Below are positions 51,152-60,088 of a stretch of 64,000 nucleotides of DNA, in pieces. The stretch is from Micromonospora sp. RP3T (GTDB taxonomy: Bacteria > Actinomycetota > Actinomycetes > Mycobacteriales > Micromonosporaceae): NCBI RefSeq assembly GCF_003027925.1, contig NZ_PYPS01000020.1:56078-120077 (forward strand), given 5' to 3'. Both the position numbers and the translations under genes were made by a program. A model generated the notes under the pieces. The model did no database searches. It worked only from the letters and a program-made list of their open reading frames with translations, and was not told where the DNA came from. Numbering within the stretch: position 1 is the first letter of the stretch; every line of letters starts with the position of its first letter.

Positions 51152-52387
51152 GTGATCAGCATCGACCGGTCGGTCCAGACGGCCGACCTCGGCGACGTGC
51201 GGGTCGCCAACCGGGCCGTGGTGCTGCGGCACGTGCAACGGCACGCGCCCTGCTCCCGCGCCGACGTCGCCGCCCGCACCGGCCTCAACAAGGCGACCGT
51301 CTCCAGCCTGGTCAGCGAGCTGATCGAGCACGGGCTGCTGCGCGAGACCGGGCTGACCGAGAACCGGGTGGGCCGCCCGGCCACCATGCTCGTGCTCGAC
51401 GGCGCCCGCTACGTCGGGCTGGGCCTGCAGATCGGCGCCGACGAGCTGGTCGTGGTCGCCGCCGACCTGAGCGGCGAGCGGCTGCTCACCTGGCGACGCG
51501 CCTTCGCCGCCGCGCCCGCCGGCCCCGAGGAGACGGTACGCGCGCTCGCCGCGCTCACCCGACGGGCGGTCACCCGGGTCACCGGCGCCGGGCGCACGGT
51601 GCTCGGTCTCACCCTGGGCGTGCCCGGCCTGGTGGACGCCGACGGCGCTGTCCCGCTGGCCCCCGCGCTGGGCTGGCGCGGCGTGCCGCTCGCCGCCGAG
51701 CTGCGCCGCGCGCTACGCGACCCGGGTTTCCCGATCGGCGTGGACACCGACGCCAATCTCGCCGTCTCGGCGGAGCTGCGGCACGGCCCGTACGCCGGCA
51801 CCGCCGACCTGATCCACCTCACCGGCGGGCTGGCGGTCGGCGCCGGCCTGGTCAGCGGCGGCCGGCTGCTGCGCGGTGGCCGGGGCTTCGCCGGCGAGAT
51901 CGGCCACCTGCCGGTCCTGACCGACGGGCCTCGCACACCCGACGCGCCGGCGTGCCGGTGCGGGCGCCGGGGCTGCCTCGCGTCGCTGGCCGGCGTGGAC
52001 GCCGTGGTGCGTCGCCTGCTGCCCGACGCCGCGCCGGACGCGCCGGTCACCGACTACCTGCCGGAGATCGACCGGATCCAGGCGCTCGCCCGCGCCGGCG
52101 ACGAGTCGGTGCGCACCGGGCTCACCGAGATCGGCCGGCACCTCGGCCGCGCGGTGTCCGTCCTGGTCGACCTGCTCGACCCGGAGGTGGTCGTGGTGGG
52201 CGGCCACCTGGCGACGCTCGGGCCGTGGCTGCTGCCGGCCGCCCGCACCGAACTCGCCGCCGGCACGCTCGCGCCGCCGGCCGGGGTCCGGCTGGAGGCC
52301 AGCACGCTCGGCTCCGCCGCCAGCGCGTTGGGCGGCGCCACCGCCGCCCTGGCCACCGTGGAGGCCGGGCAACTACCCGCCGTCTGA
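51152..52387 (+). CDS. ROK-family transcriptional repressor (XylR/NagC-like)
   Basis: A 411-residue ROK protein. N-terminal winged HTH: NRAVVLRHVQRHAPCSRADVAARTGLNKATVSSLVSELIEHGLL. The sugar-kinase-like domain follows, with LGLTLGVPGLVD, FAGEIGHLPV and the zinc motif CRCGRRGCLA (Cys-x-Cys-x4-Cys). It probably senses xylose or a related sugar and represses the flanking glycoside hydrolase genes. GTG 51152 is the start. Confidence 0.92.
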   Translation: MISIDRSVQTADLGDVRVANRAVVLRHVQRHAPCSRADVAARTGLNKATVSSLVSELIEHGLLRETGLTENRVGRPATMLVLDGARYVGLGLQIGADELVVVAADLSGERLLTWRRAFAAAPAGPEETVRALAALTRRAVTRVTGAGRTVLGLTLGVPGLVDADGAVPLAPALGWRGVPLAAELRRALRDPGFPIGVDTDANLAVSAELRHGPYAGTADLIHLTGGLAVGAGLVSGGRLLRGGRGFAGEIGHLPVLTDGPRTPDAPACRCGRRGCLASLAGVDAVVRRLLPDAAPDAPVTDYLPEIDRIQALARAGDESVRTGLTEIGRHLGRAVSVLVDLLDPEVVVVGGHLATLGPWLLPAARTELAAGTLAPPAGVRLEASTLGSAASALGGATAALATVEAGQLPAV

Positions 52388-52477
52388 CCCTTGACCGCAC
52401 CGGCCCCGGATGCCAACCTCGGTAGCGCCGCTTCCGGACCGGGCAATCCGTGGGCGGCCTGTTTTCCGGCGGTTGTC

Positions 52478-52487
52478 GAAGCGCTTC
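52478..52487. promoter_or_regulatory. First GAAGCGCTTC operator of the GH3-lacI operon
   Basis: GAAGCGCTTC, a 10-bp palindrome 138 nt upstream of the GH3 start, sharing its core with the larger palindrome at 52562-52591. LacI-type sites have this CGCG-like symmetric centre. Confidence 0.6.
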
Positions 52488-52561
52488 ACCGCAGCTCCGG
52501 GCCGACCCGCCGGCCGACCACCCCAACCCTTTTTCTCGCGTGCGGGCCACCGTCCTCACCA

Positions 52562-52591
52562 CCCGGCGATCGAAGCGCTTCGATCGCCGGG
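52562..52591. promoter_or_regulatory. 30-bp perfect palindrome, LacI operator of the GH3-lacI operon
   Basis: CCCGGCGATCGAAGC (52562-52576) followed directly by its exact complement (52577-52591). The centre GAAGCGCTTC matches the first site. It lies 34 nt before the GH3 start, where repressor binding would block transcription. Confidence 0.75.
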
Positions 52592-52625
52592 AGTGTGGCC
52601 CGCCCGCCCACCGGAGGCGCCCGCC

Positions 52626-55046
52626 ATGACCGACCCCGTCCCCCACCGCGTCGACGACCTGCTCGCCCGCCTCACCGTCGGAGAGAAGCTCGGCCTGCTG
52701 CACCAGTGGCAGGCGCCCGTCCCCCGGCTCGGCCTGCCCGGGTTCCGCACCGGCACGGAGGCGCTGCACGGCGTCGCCTGGCTCGGCGAGGCCACCGTCT
52801 TCCCGCAGGCGCTCGGCCTGGCCGCGAGCTGGAACCCGGACCTGATCGCCGCCGTCGGCGCCGCCGTCGGCGACGAGGTCCGGGCCAAGCACCGCGCCGA
52901 CCCCGACCGGGTCGGCCTCAACGTGTGGGCGCCGGTGGTCAACCCGCTGCGCGACCCACGGTGGGGACGCAACGAGGAAGGCTGGTCCGAGGACCCCTGG
53001 CTCACCGGCCGGCTCGCCACCGCCTACGCGTCCGGGCTACGCGGCGCGCACCCCACCCGGCTGCGGACCGCGCCGACGCTCAAGCACTTCCTCGGCTACA
53101 ACAACGAGACCGACCGGGCGCTCACCTCCAACGACCTGCCGCCACGCGTACTGCACGAGTACGAGCTACCGGCCTTCCGCGCGCCGCTGGCCGCCGGCGC
53201 GGCGGTCGCCGTGATGGCGTCGTACAACCTGGTCGACGGCGTGCCGGCGCACCTGAGCCCGCTCATCGACGGCGAGCTGCGCGGCTGGGCCGACGACGAG
53301 GTGATGGTGGTCGGTGACGCCGGCGCGGTCGGCAACATCGCCGGGATGCAGGAGTACCTGCCCGACCACGTGGCCGGCTTCGCCGCCGCGCTGCGCGCCG
53401 GCGTGGACAGCTTCACCGAGGACGACGACGACCCCCGCCCCACCGTGGACCGGCTCACCGAGGCGCTGGCGCGCGGGCTGGTCACCGAGTCCGACGTGGA
53501 CCGCGCGGTCCGGCGGATCCTGTCGGTCCGGCTGCGCCTGGGCGACCTGGACCCGCCCGGCCACGACCCGTACGGCGACGTGCCGGCCGACGTGGTCAAC
53601 TGCCCGGCCCACCGGGAACTGGCCCGCGAGTCGGCCCGCCAGTCGGTCGTGCTGCTGTCCAACGACGGGCTGCTCCCGCTCGCGCCCGACCAGCGGGTCG
53701 CGGTGCTCGGCCCGCTCGCCGACACGGTGCTCACCGACTGGTACAGCGGCACCCTGCCGTACGCGGTCAGCGCGTTCGAGGGGCTGCTCGGACGGCTGCC
53801 CGAGGTCACCACACACCCGGGCGTCGACCGGATCACGCTGCGGGTCGGCGACCGGGCCGTCCGGTGCGTCGACGGCGGGGCGCTGACGCTCGCCGACGCG
53901 GCGCCCACCGAGTTCGACGTGGTCGACTGGGGGCAGGGCGTGGTGGCGCTGCGCGCGGCCCACCACGGCCGGTACGTGGGCGCGGACGACACCGGGGCGC
54001 TCGTCGACGACCGTCCCGGCCCCGGTGGCTGGGTGGTCCGGGAGACGTTCCGCCTGCGGCACCGCCCCGACGGCACCGTGCTGCTGCACCACCTCGCCAC
54101 CGGCCGCGACGTCGGCGTCGACCCGGCCGGCCGGCTGAGCGTCTCCGTCGGCGAACCCGCCGCGTTCACGGTGGAGCTGCGCGTCGACGGCGCCGCCGAG
54201 GCCGCCGCGCTGGCCGCCGCCGCCGACGTGGCGGTGGTGGTGCTCGGCAACCACCCGATGGTCAACGGCCGGGAGACCGAGGACCGCGTCGACCTGGACC
54301 TGCCGACCGGCCAGCTCGAACTGCTGCGCGCCGTGCACGCCGCGAACCCGCGCACCGTGCTGGTGCTGACCAGCAGCTACCCGTACGCGGTGGGCTGGGC
54401 CCGGGAGCACCTGCCGGCGGTGCTGTGGAGCGCCCACGGCGGACAGGAGCACGGCCACGGGCTGGCCGACGTGCTGCTCGGCGACGCCGACCCGGGCGGA
54501 CGGCTGACCCAGACCTGGTACGCCGACACCGCCGAGCTGCCCGACCTGCTCGACTACGACGTGATCGGCGCCGACGCCACCTACCTCTACCATCGGGGCG
54601 AACCGCTGTACCCGTTCGGCCACGGGCTCAGCTACGCCGAGTTCGACTACGCTGACCTCCGGTTGAGCACCGCCACGGCGCACACCGACGAGGAGGTGCA
54701 GGTGAGCGTCGAGGTCACCAACACGGGCCGCCGCCCGGGCGCCGAGGTGGTGCAGCTCTACACCCGGCAGCGGCGCTCCCGGGTCAAGCAGCCGCTGCGG
54801 CAGCTGCGCGACTTCGCCCGGGTCACCCTGGAGCCGGGGTGCACGGCCCGGGTGACGCTGCGGCTGCGTACCGCCGAGCTGGCCTGGTGGGACGCCACCC
54901 GCGGGGCCATGGTGGTGGAGGACGCGACCCACTCGCTGTTGGTGGGCCGCTCCGCCCGGGACATCCGGCTGGTGGGCGCGCTCGCCGTGCACGGCGGCGA
55001 CACGGCGACCGCGGCGGCGGCGGAGCGCTCCGGGACGGCCCGGTGA
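52626..55046 (+). CDS. GH3 beta-glucosidase/beta-xylosidase-type enzyme with fascin-like insert
   Basis: An 806-residue GH3 enzyme without signal peptide. Domain 1 (1-310) has NEEGWSEDPWL, KHFLGYN (153-159) and the nucleophile Asp231 in VMVVGDAGAVGN; most relatives have SDW here. Domain 2 (about 335-590) has VAVLGPLADT and NGRETEDRVDLDLP. A roughly 120-residue insertion (about 400-522), with GRYVGADDTGALV, looks like a fascin-type beta-trefoil in the place where others carry a PA14 domain. A fibronectin III-like end follows (about 680-780). A lacI gene overlaps its stop. Confidence 0.92.
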   Translation: MTDPVPHRVDDLLARLTVGEKLGLLHQWQAPVPRLGLPGFRTGTEALHGVAWLGEATVFPQALGLAASWNPDLIAAVGAAVGDEVRAKHRADPDRVGLNVWAPVVNPLRDPRWGRNEEGWSEDPWLTGRLATAYASGLRGAHPTRLRTAPTLKHFLGYNNETDRALTSNDLPPRVLHEYELPAFRAPLAAGAAVAVMASYNLVDGVPAHLSPLIDGELRGWADDEVMVVGDAGAVGNIAGMQEYLPDHVAGFAAALRAGVDSFTEDDDDPRPTVDRLTEALARGLVTESDVDRAVRRILSVRLRLGDLDPPGHDPYGDVPADVVNCPAHRELARESARQSVVLLSNDGLLPLAPDQRVAVLGPLADTVLTDWYSGTLPYAVSAFEGLLGRLPEVTTHPGVDRITLRVGDRAVRCVDGGALTLADAAPTEFDVVDWGQGVVALRAAHHGRYVGADDTGALVDDRPGPGGWVVRETFRLRHRPDGTVLLHHLATGRDVGVDPAGRLSVSVGEPAAFTVELRVDGAAEAAALAAAADVAVVVLGNHPMVNGRETEDRVDLDLPTGQLELLRAVHAANPRTVLVLTSSYPYAVGWAREHLPAVLWSAHGGQEHGHGLADVLLGDADPGGRLTQTWYADTAELPDLLDYDVIGADATYLYHRGEPLYPFGHGLSYAEFDYADLRLSTATAHTDEEVQVSVEVTNTGRRPGAEVVQLYTRQRRSRVKQPLRQLRDFARVTLEPGCTARVTLRLRTAELAWWDATRGAMVVEDATHSLLVGRSARDIRLVGALAVHGGDTATAAAAERSGTAR

Positions 55047-56056
55047 GCGGCCGCGCGGCGGGCGAGCAGGTCACCATTGCCGACGTGGCCCGCCACGCCG
55101 GGGTGGCGGCGAGCACCGTGTCGTACGTGCTCAGCGGCAAGCGGACCATCTCGGCGGCCACCCGGGGGCGGGTGCTGGCCAGCGTCCGCGCGCTGGGCTA
55201 CCACCCGAACGCCGGGGCGCGTGCCCTGGCCAGCCGCAAGGCCAACGTGATCGCGTTGGTGCTGCCGCTGCGTACCGGCATGCAGGTGCCGGTGGTGATG
55301 CGCTTCGCCACCGCGGTGGTCACCACCGCCCGCCGCCACGACCACGACGTGTTGCTGGTCACCGCCGACGAGGGGCCCGCCGGGCTGCACCGCATCGCCG
55401 GCAGCGCGCTCGTCGACGGCGTGCTGCTGATGGACGTGGAGCTGGAGGACTCCCGGGTGCCGCTGCTGCGGGAGCTGGCGTTGCCCGGCGTGCTGATCGG
55501 GCATCCGGCCGACAGCACCGGCCTGGCCTGCGTGGACCTGGACTTCCGCCGGGCCGGGGAGCTGTGCGTGGAGCATCTGGCCGCCGCCGGGCACCGGCGC
55601 GTCGCGCTGCTCGGCGCCCCGGCCGCCGTCTACGACCGGGGCACCGGCTTCGCCCACCGGACCCGGGCCGGCGTGACGGCCGCGGCCGGGCGGCTCGGCG
55701 TCGACGCGGTGACCCGGCCCTGCGAGGAAGGCCCGGCGGCGGTCCGCCGGGACCTGGCGGCGCTGCTCGCCGACCACCCCGACGTCACCGGCCTGGTGGT
55801 GCAGAACGAGTCGGCGGTCGGGCCGGTGCTGGCCGCGCTGCCGACGCTGGGCCGGCGGGTGCCGCAGGACGTCGCGGTGGTCGCGATCTGCCCCGACGAG
55901 CTGGCCGAACCGTCCGGGTTGACCTGCGTGCCGGTGCCGGCCGAAGAGGTGGGCCGGCAGGCGGTGACGTTGCTGATGCGGCGGCTGGGCGACGAGCCGG
56001 TGCCGGAGGTGACGCTGCTGGAACCGACGCTGACCGTACGCGACACCAGCCGGTGA
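55043..56056 (+). CDS. LacI-family transcriptional repressor
   Basis: A 337-residue repressor. HTH: VTIADVARHAGVAASTVSYVLSGKRTISAATRGRVLASVRALGYHPNAGARAL, followed by a periplasmic-binding-protein-like sensor domain with ALVDGVLLMD, GHRRVALLG and VAICPDE. Its GTG overlaps the GH3 stop by 4 nt, so it is co-transcribed and probably autoregulated through the GAAGCGCTTC palindromes upstream of the GH3 gene. The inducer is likely a short beta-glucoside or xyloside. Confidence 0.93.
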   Translation: MSGRAAGEQVTIADVARHAGVAASTVSYVLSGKRTISAATRGRVLASVRALGYHPNAGARALASRKANVIALVLPLRTGMQVPVVMRFATAVVTTARRHDHDVLLVTADEGPAGLHRIAGSALVDGVLLMDVELEDSRVPLLRELALPGVLIGHPADSTGLACVDLDFRRAGELCVEHLAAAGHRRVALLGAPAAVYDRGTGFAHRTRAGVTAAAGRLGVDAVTRPCEEGPAAVRRDLAALLADHPDVTGLVVQNESAVGPVLAALPTLGRRVPQDVAVVAICPDELAEPSGLTCVPVPAEEVGRQAVTLLMRRLGDEPVPEVTLLEPTLTVRDTSR

Positions 56057-56067
56057 GCCCGCCCTGG

Positions 56068-56757
56068 TCAGCCGCCCTCCAGCAGGAGCAGGAACCCCGG
56101 GTCGGGGTTCGCGATGACGCTCACGTTGGCCGCCACGACCAGCAGCGCGGCCACGGCCAGCACGGCCAGCAGCAGGCCGAGCCACCGGCGTGGCCGCCAC
56201 GACCGCACCGCGAGGCCGGCCAGGGCGGCGGCCAGGAGGCCGACCAGCGCGCCCTTCACCACGTGCCACCGCACGTACTCGTCGAGCATCACGCCCAGCG
56301 GGGGCGACACCGGGCCGTGGTCGAGCTGGTCGCGGACCTGGGCCAGCAGAGCCAGTCGGGCGTCGTCGGGGCCGGCCGTCAGATGCGGCAGGAGCGTGCC
56401 GAACGGCGACACGGCCCCCTGGACGTTGGCGATCAGCAGCACCGCCGCGGCGAGCGCGAGCGCCCCGAGCGGCAGCCGGAACCGTCGGGTCCGGTAGGTC
56501 AGCGTCACCAGCACCGCGAGCAGCGGCACCGCGATCAGCACCCGGATCAGGTGGTAACGGAACTGGTGGTCGACGGCGTGTCGCAGGTCGGGCGGGAAGT
56601 CCGTGCCGCCCGCGGACCAGTAGGCGAGCAAGGCGCGCGGAAAGTCGTCGAGCCGGTCGGGGCCCAGCGCGAGCGGGGCGAGGAAGAACGCGGCGGCCAG
56701 CACGACGGCCATGGCGCGGAGCCCGACGTCACGACGCCGGGCGGTGGGGGTGGGCAC
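56068..56757 (-). CDS. Membrane protein in a two-component operon
   Basis: A 229-residue protein with about five hydrophobic helices (near 17-32, 72-87, 95-110, 170-188 and 195-213) and an extracellular loop after the first helix. I recognise no family. AGGAG precedes GTG 56757, and its first bases lie within the stop region of the response-regulator gene 8 nt upstream. It probably works with, or is regulated by, the two-component pair. Confidence 0.75.
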   Translation of the reverse strand: MPTPTARRRDVGLRAMAVVLAAAFFLAPLALGPDRLDDFPRALLAYWSAGGTDFPPDLRHAVDHQFRYHLIRVLIAVPLLAVLVTLTYRTRRFRLPLGALALAAAVLLIANVQGAVSPFGTLLPHLTAGPDDARLALLAQVRDQLDHGPVSPPLGVMLDEYVRWHVVKGALVGLLAAALAGLAVRSWRPRRWLGLLLAVLAVAALLVVAANVSVIANPDPGFLLLLEGG

Positions 56758-56765
56758 GGGAACTC

Positions 56766-57416
56766 CTAGTCGGATCGGCTGCGCAGATAGGCGAGCACGG
56801 CGAGGACCCGCCGGTTGGTGTCGTCGCTCAGCGGCAGGTTCAGCTTGGTGAGGAGGTTGCCGATGTGCTTGGCGACACCGGCCTCGGTCAGGGACAGGAT
56901 CCGGGCGGTGGCCGCGTTCGAGTGCCCCTGCGCGATCAGGCTGAGGACCTCGCGTTCGCGGGCCGTGAGCTGTCTGAGCGGGTCGCGGCGGCGTTGCATC
57001 AGTTGCCGGACGACCTCGGGGTCGATCACCGTGGCGCCGTCGGCCACCCGGCGCAGGTGCCCGGCGAACTCGGCCACGTCGCCGATGCGGTCCTTGAGCA
57101 GGTAGCCGATGGACCGGCCGGAACCCGAGGCGAGCAGCTCCCCGGCGTAGCTGTGCTGCACGTACTGGCTGAGGGCGACCACCGGAAGCCGGGGGTCCTC
57201 GGCGCGCAGCGAGACAGCGGCCCGTAACCCCTCGTCGGTGTGGTTCGGCGGCATCCGGACGTCGGTGACGACGAGGTCCGGGCGGTGCTCGTGGACGGCG
57301 GCCAGCAGCGCGGGGGCGTCCCCGACCGCGGCGGCGACCTCGATGCCGAACCGGGGCAGCATCGCGGTCAGCCCTTCCCGCAGCAGCACCGAGTCCTCCG
57401 CGATCACGACGCGCAC
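56766..57416 (-). CDS. NarL/FixJ-type response regulator
   Basis: A 216-residue regulator: receiver domain (1-120) with the acidic pair in AEDS, phospho-acceptor Asp52 in VVTDVRMPP and Lys in LLKDRIG, then a LuxR-type HTH (about 150-210: LTAREREVLSLIAQGHSNAATARILSLTEAGVAKHIGNLLTKLNL). It overlaps the histidine kinase gene by 13 nt. Target genes are unknown; the downstream membrane protein is a candidate. Confidence 0.93.
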   Translation of the reverse strand: MRVVIAEDSVLLREGLTAMLPRFGIEVAAAVGDAPALLAAVHEHRPDLVVTDVRMPPNHTDEGLRAAVSLRAEDPRLPVVALSQYVQHSYAGELLASGSGRSIGYLLKDRIGDVAEFAGHLRRVADGATVIDPEVVRQLMQRRRDPLRQLTAREREVLSLIAQGHSNAATARILSLTEAGVAKHIGNLLTKLNLPLSDDTNRRVLAVLAYLRSRSD

Positions 57417-58645
57417 GGCAGCTCCACAAGCAGGACCGTCGGGCCGCCGGGCGGGCTCGACATCAGCAGCCGGCCGCCGGCCGCGGCGGCCCGGTCGGCG
57501 AGCCCGGTCAGCCCGGATCCGCGCCCGGGGTCGGCGCCGCCGCCGCCCTCGTCGCGGACCTCGACCACCAGCCGCCCGGCCGCGCGCCGGACGGTGACGG
57601 TGACCTCGCTGGCGGCGGCGTGCTTCACCGCGTTGGCCAGGGCCTCGGAGATCGCCGCGTACGCGATCGCCTCGACCTCCGCCGGCAGACGGGCCGAGGC
57701 GACGTCGACGCGTACCTCCAGGCAACTCGCCGCGGCCAGTTCCTCCACCGCGGCGCGCAGGCCCAACTCCCGCAGGGTACGCGGGCTGATGCCGCGGATC
57801 AGGTTGCGCAGCTCGGCCATCAGCGTCTTGGCCTGCTCGTGCGCGACGGCCATCGCGGCAGCGGCCGGCGAGGACGGCGGCAGATCGAGCCGGGCCATCC
57901 CGATCTGCATGGTCAGGGCGACCAGGCGCTGCTGGGCGATGTCGTGCAGGTCCCGCTCGATGCGCAGCCGTTCGGCGTCGAACGCGTGCACCAGCCGGGT
58001 CCGGGACCGGGCCACCTCGATGAGTTCCTCGGACCGCTCCGGATACAGCAGCATCCGGGCCAGCGCGGCGTGCGCCCCGCCGCACAGCGCGGTCAGGTAG
58101 AGCAGGGCCGGGATCAGCAGCAGGCCGCCACCGGCGCGCGTGCCGATGCCGAGCAGCGAGTCGGCGACCGAGATCCGGTGTTGCACCGACACCGGCGTCG
58201 ACACGACGAGCAGCCCGACGATGCCGAGCGCGCCGAGCCAGAGCGGTCCGACGACGCCGAGCAGGACCATGTAGGCCACGGCCCGCCAGGTGGCCGGGTC
58301 GGTGTAGAGCGCGCCGCGGGGCCCGGGCGGCGGTGGGGTGTCCCCGGCGAGCCGCAGCCGCCACCGCTCGGCCCGGGCCACGGCGAGCGCCACCTGCGGC
58401 CCCAGCAGCGCGAGCAGGCCCACCCCGATCAGCCCGAGGCAGGCCGCCACGATCAGGTAGCCGCTGGTCCGCCCGGCGTGCAGGAGCACGGCGGCCGAGA
58501 CCAGCGGTGTCAGCGGCACCGCCAGCACGAGCCACAGCAGGCCGGCGGCGAGCGCCGTCGTGGCCGAGTAGGCGAACCCACGCCACGGCCAGGCCGAGAC
58601 CAGGAACTGTCGCCTGGTCACCGCCCTGAGCAGCGTGTCTGTCAT
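57404..58645 (-). CDS. Histidine kinase (NarL-system type)
   Basis: A 413-residue sensor kinase with four or more N-terminal membrane helices (about 25-195), HisKA_3 dimerisation segment with phospho-His234 in IERDLHDIAQQRLVALTMQIG, and an ATP domain with ISEALANAVKHAAASEV (N box) and EVRDEGGGG...GSGLTGLADRAAAAGG. Most relatives have LHDGAQ; here Ile replaces Gly. Probably senses a membrane or envelope signal and phosphorylates the adjacent regulator. Confidence 0.92.
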   Translation of the reverse strand: MTDTLLRAVTRRQFLVSAWPWRGFAYSATTALAAGLLWLVLAVPLTPLVSAAVLLHAGRTSGYLIVAACLGLIGVGLLALLGPQVALAVARAERWRLRLAGDTPPPPGPRGALYTDPATWRAVAYMVLLGVVGPLWLGALGIVGLLVVSTPVSVQHRISVADSLLGIGTRAGGGLLLIPALLYLTALCGGAHAALARMLLYPERSEELIEVARSRTRLVHAFDAERLRIERDLHDIAQQRLVALTMQIGMARLDLPPSSPAAAAMAVAHEQAKTLMAELRNLIRGISPRTLRELGLRAAVEELAAASCLEVRVDVASARLPAEVEAIAYAAISEALANAVKHAAASEVTVTVRRAAGRLVVEVRDEGGGGADPGRGSGLTGLADRAAAAGGRLLMSSPPGGPTVLLVELPCAS

Positions 58646-58743
58646 GTGACCAGGCTAGGGGGCGGTCGTCCGCCGCCGACAGCGCGCTGGGGCGACCCTC
58701 GGGGTAGACCTGGCACTACCGGCGGCGGTCCCGGGCGTGCCGG

Positions 58744-59253
58744 TCAGAGGCTGTCCGGGCGGCACAACGCCGGGTGGCGGTCGCCCGGCGCCGTGTACCA
58801 GGGCGCGGCGTCGTCGGTCAGCGCGGTGCCGATCCGCAGCCGGGCCCAGTCGTCCAGGTCGGGCAGCGCGTCGGGGGCGAACCAGGCCACCGCGAGAGAC
58901 TCGTCGCCGTCGGCGGTGGGTGTCCCGCCGACGGCCCGGCAGCGGAACCAGACGTTGAGGTACTCGCAGACGTCGCCGTTCGGGTAGCGCACGGGGTGGG
59001 TGGCCACGCCGGCCAGCCGCACGATCGTCACCTCGACGCCGGTCTCCTCGCGGACCTCGCGCACCAGCGCGTCGGCGGGCTGCTCGCCCGGGTCGACGGT
59101 GCCGGCGGGCACCGACCAGCGGCCGTTGTCGCCGCGTCGGGCCAGCAGCACGCGTCCCGCGTCGTCGGTCACCACGGCGCTGATCCCGTAGAGCATGAGC
59201 AGGTCGTGGCCGACGTGTTGGCGCAGCCGGGCGATGTACGGCGACACGGGCAT
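58744..59253 (-). CDS. NUDIX hydrolase
   Basis: A 169-residue Nudix protein: GISAVVTDDAGRVLLARRGDNGRWSVPAGTVDPGEQPADALVREVREETGVEV contains a complete Nudix box (G-x5-E-x7-REVREETG). The TAG stop of the upstream SDR gene forms a TAGCCT box 7 nt before ATG 59253, so it can be expressed leaderless as well as from the FMO-SDR transcript. Substrate unknown. Confidence 0.92.
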   Translation of the reverse strand: MPVSPYIARLRQHVGHDLLMLYGISAVVTDDAGRVLLARRGDNGRWSVPAGTVDPGEQPADALVREVREETGVEVTIVRLAGVATHPVRYPNGDVCEYLNVWFRCRAVGGTPTADGDESLAVAWFAPDALPDLDDWARLRIGTALTDDAAPWYTAPGDRHPALCRPDSL

Positions 59254-59260
59254 GGTGGGC

Positions 59261-59266
59261 AGGCTA
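59261..59266 (-). promoter_or_regulatory. -10 element TAGCCT overlapping the SDR stop, for the Nudix gene
   Basis: Minus-strand TAGCCT starts with the SDR amber stop and ends 7 nt before ATG 59253. Confidence 0.45.
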
Positions 59267-60088
59267 CCGGCCGTCCTGCCGGTGCCGGCGGACCATGCCG
59301 GCGGCCAGCGCCGCGTCGTCCAGGTCACCGGCGGCGACGCGCCCGGCGACGGTACGCCGCACCAGCCGGTCGGCCAGGCCCGGCGCGTGCCGGGCCATCG
59401 CCAGTTCCAGCCGGCCGCGTCGGGTGGTGGCCACGTCCCGGGGCGCGCGGCGGGCTGCCGCGGCGCGCAGGATCGCCGCGACCACGCCCTCGACCGGCTC
59501 CGGTCGGGACACGCCGCGCAGCGACAGGCCGGCCGCGACGGTGCTGTCGTGGATCGGGGAGTCGACCATGCTGGGGTAGACGACGGTGACCCCGACGTGG
59601 GTGCCGACCTCGTGGCGCAACGCGTCGGCGTACGCGACGAGCGCGCGTTTGCTCACCCCGTACGCGGCCGCGAGGGGCAACGGCAGCACGGCCATCCGGC
59701 TGGCCACGAAGATCACCCGACCGTGGGCGGCCTCCAGGGCGGGCAGCGCCGCGGCGGTGGTCCGCCACGCGGCGAGCAGGTTCACCTCGATCTGCCGGCG
59801 TACCACCTCGTCGGGGGGCAGCTCGGCGGGGGCGGGCCCGCCGACGCCGGCGTTGTTGATCAGCAGGTCGAGCCCGCCGAGCCGGGTGACGGCGGCGGCC
59901 ACCGCGCCGGGGGTGGCCGCCGGGTCGGTCAGGTCGACGCCGAGCACCGGCGGCGTGGCGTCGACGTCGGCGCGCAGGTCCAGCCCGACCACGTGCGCGC
60001 CGGCGGCGGTCAGCGCGGCGCCGAGGTGTCGACCGAACGTGCCGTGGGCGCCGGTGACCAGCACCCGCCGGCCGGCCAGCGCGGTCAC
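59264..60088 (-). CDS. SDR-family oxidoreductase
   Basis: A 274-residue short-chain dehydrogenase: VLVTGAHGTFGRHLG for cofactor binding, LLINNAGVGG, the Ser in FVASRMAVLPLP and YGVSK as YxxxK. GTG 60088 overlaps the stop of the FMO gene (GTGA), so the two are coupled. The pair probably act in sequence on a ketone or alcohol. Substrate unknown. Confidence 0.9.
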   Translation of the reverse strand: MTALAGRRVLVTGAHGTFGRHLGAALTAAGAHVVGLDLRADVDATPPVLGVDLTDPAATPGAVAAAVTRLGGLDLLINNAGVGGPAPAELPPDEVVRRQIEVNLLAAWRTTAAALPALEAAHGRVIFVASRMAVLPLPLAAAYGVSKRALVAYADALRHEVGTHVGVTVVYPSMVDSPIHDSTVAAGLSLRGVSRPEPVEGVVAAILRAAAARRAPRDVATTRRGRLELAMARHAPGLADRLVRRTVAGRVAAGDLDDAALAAGMVRRHRQDGR

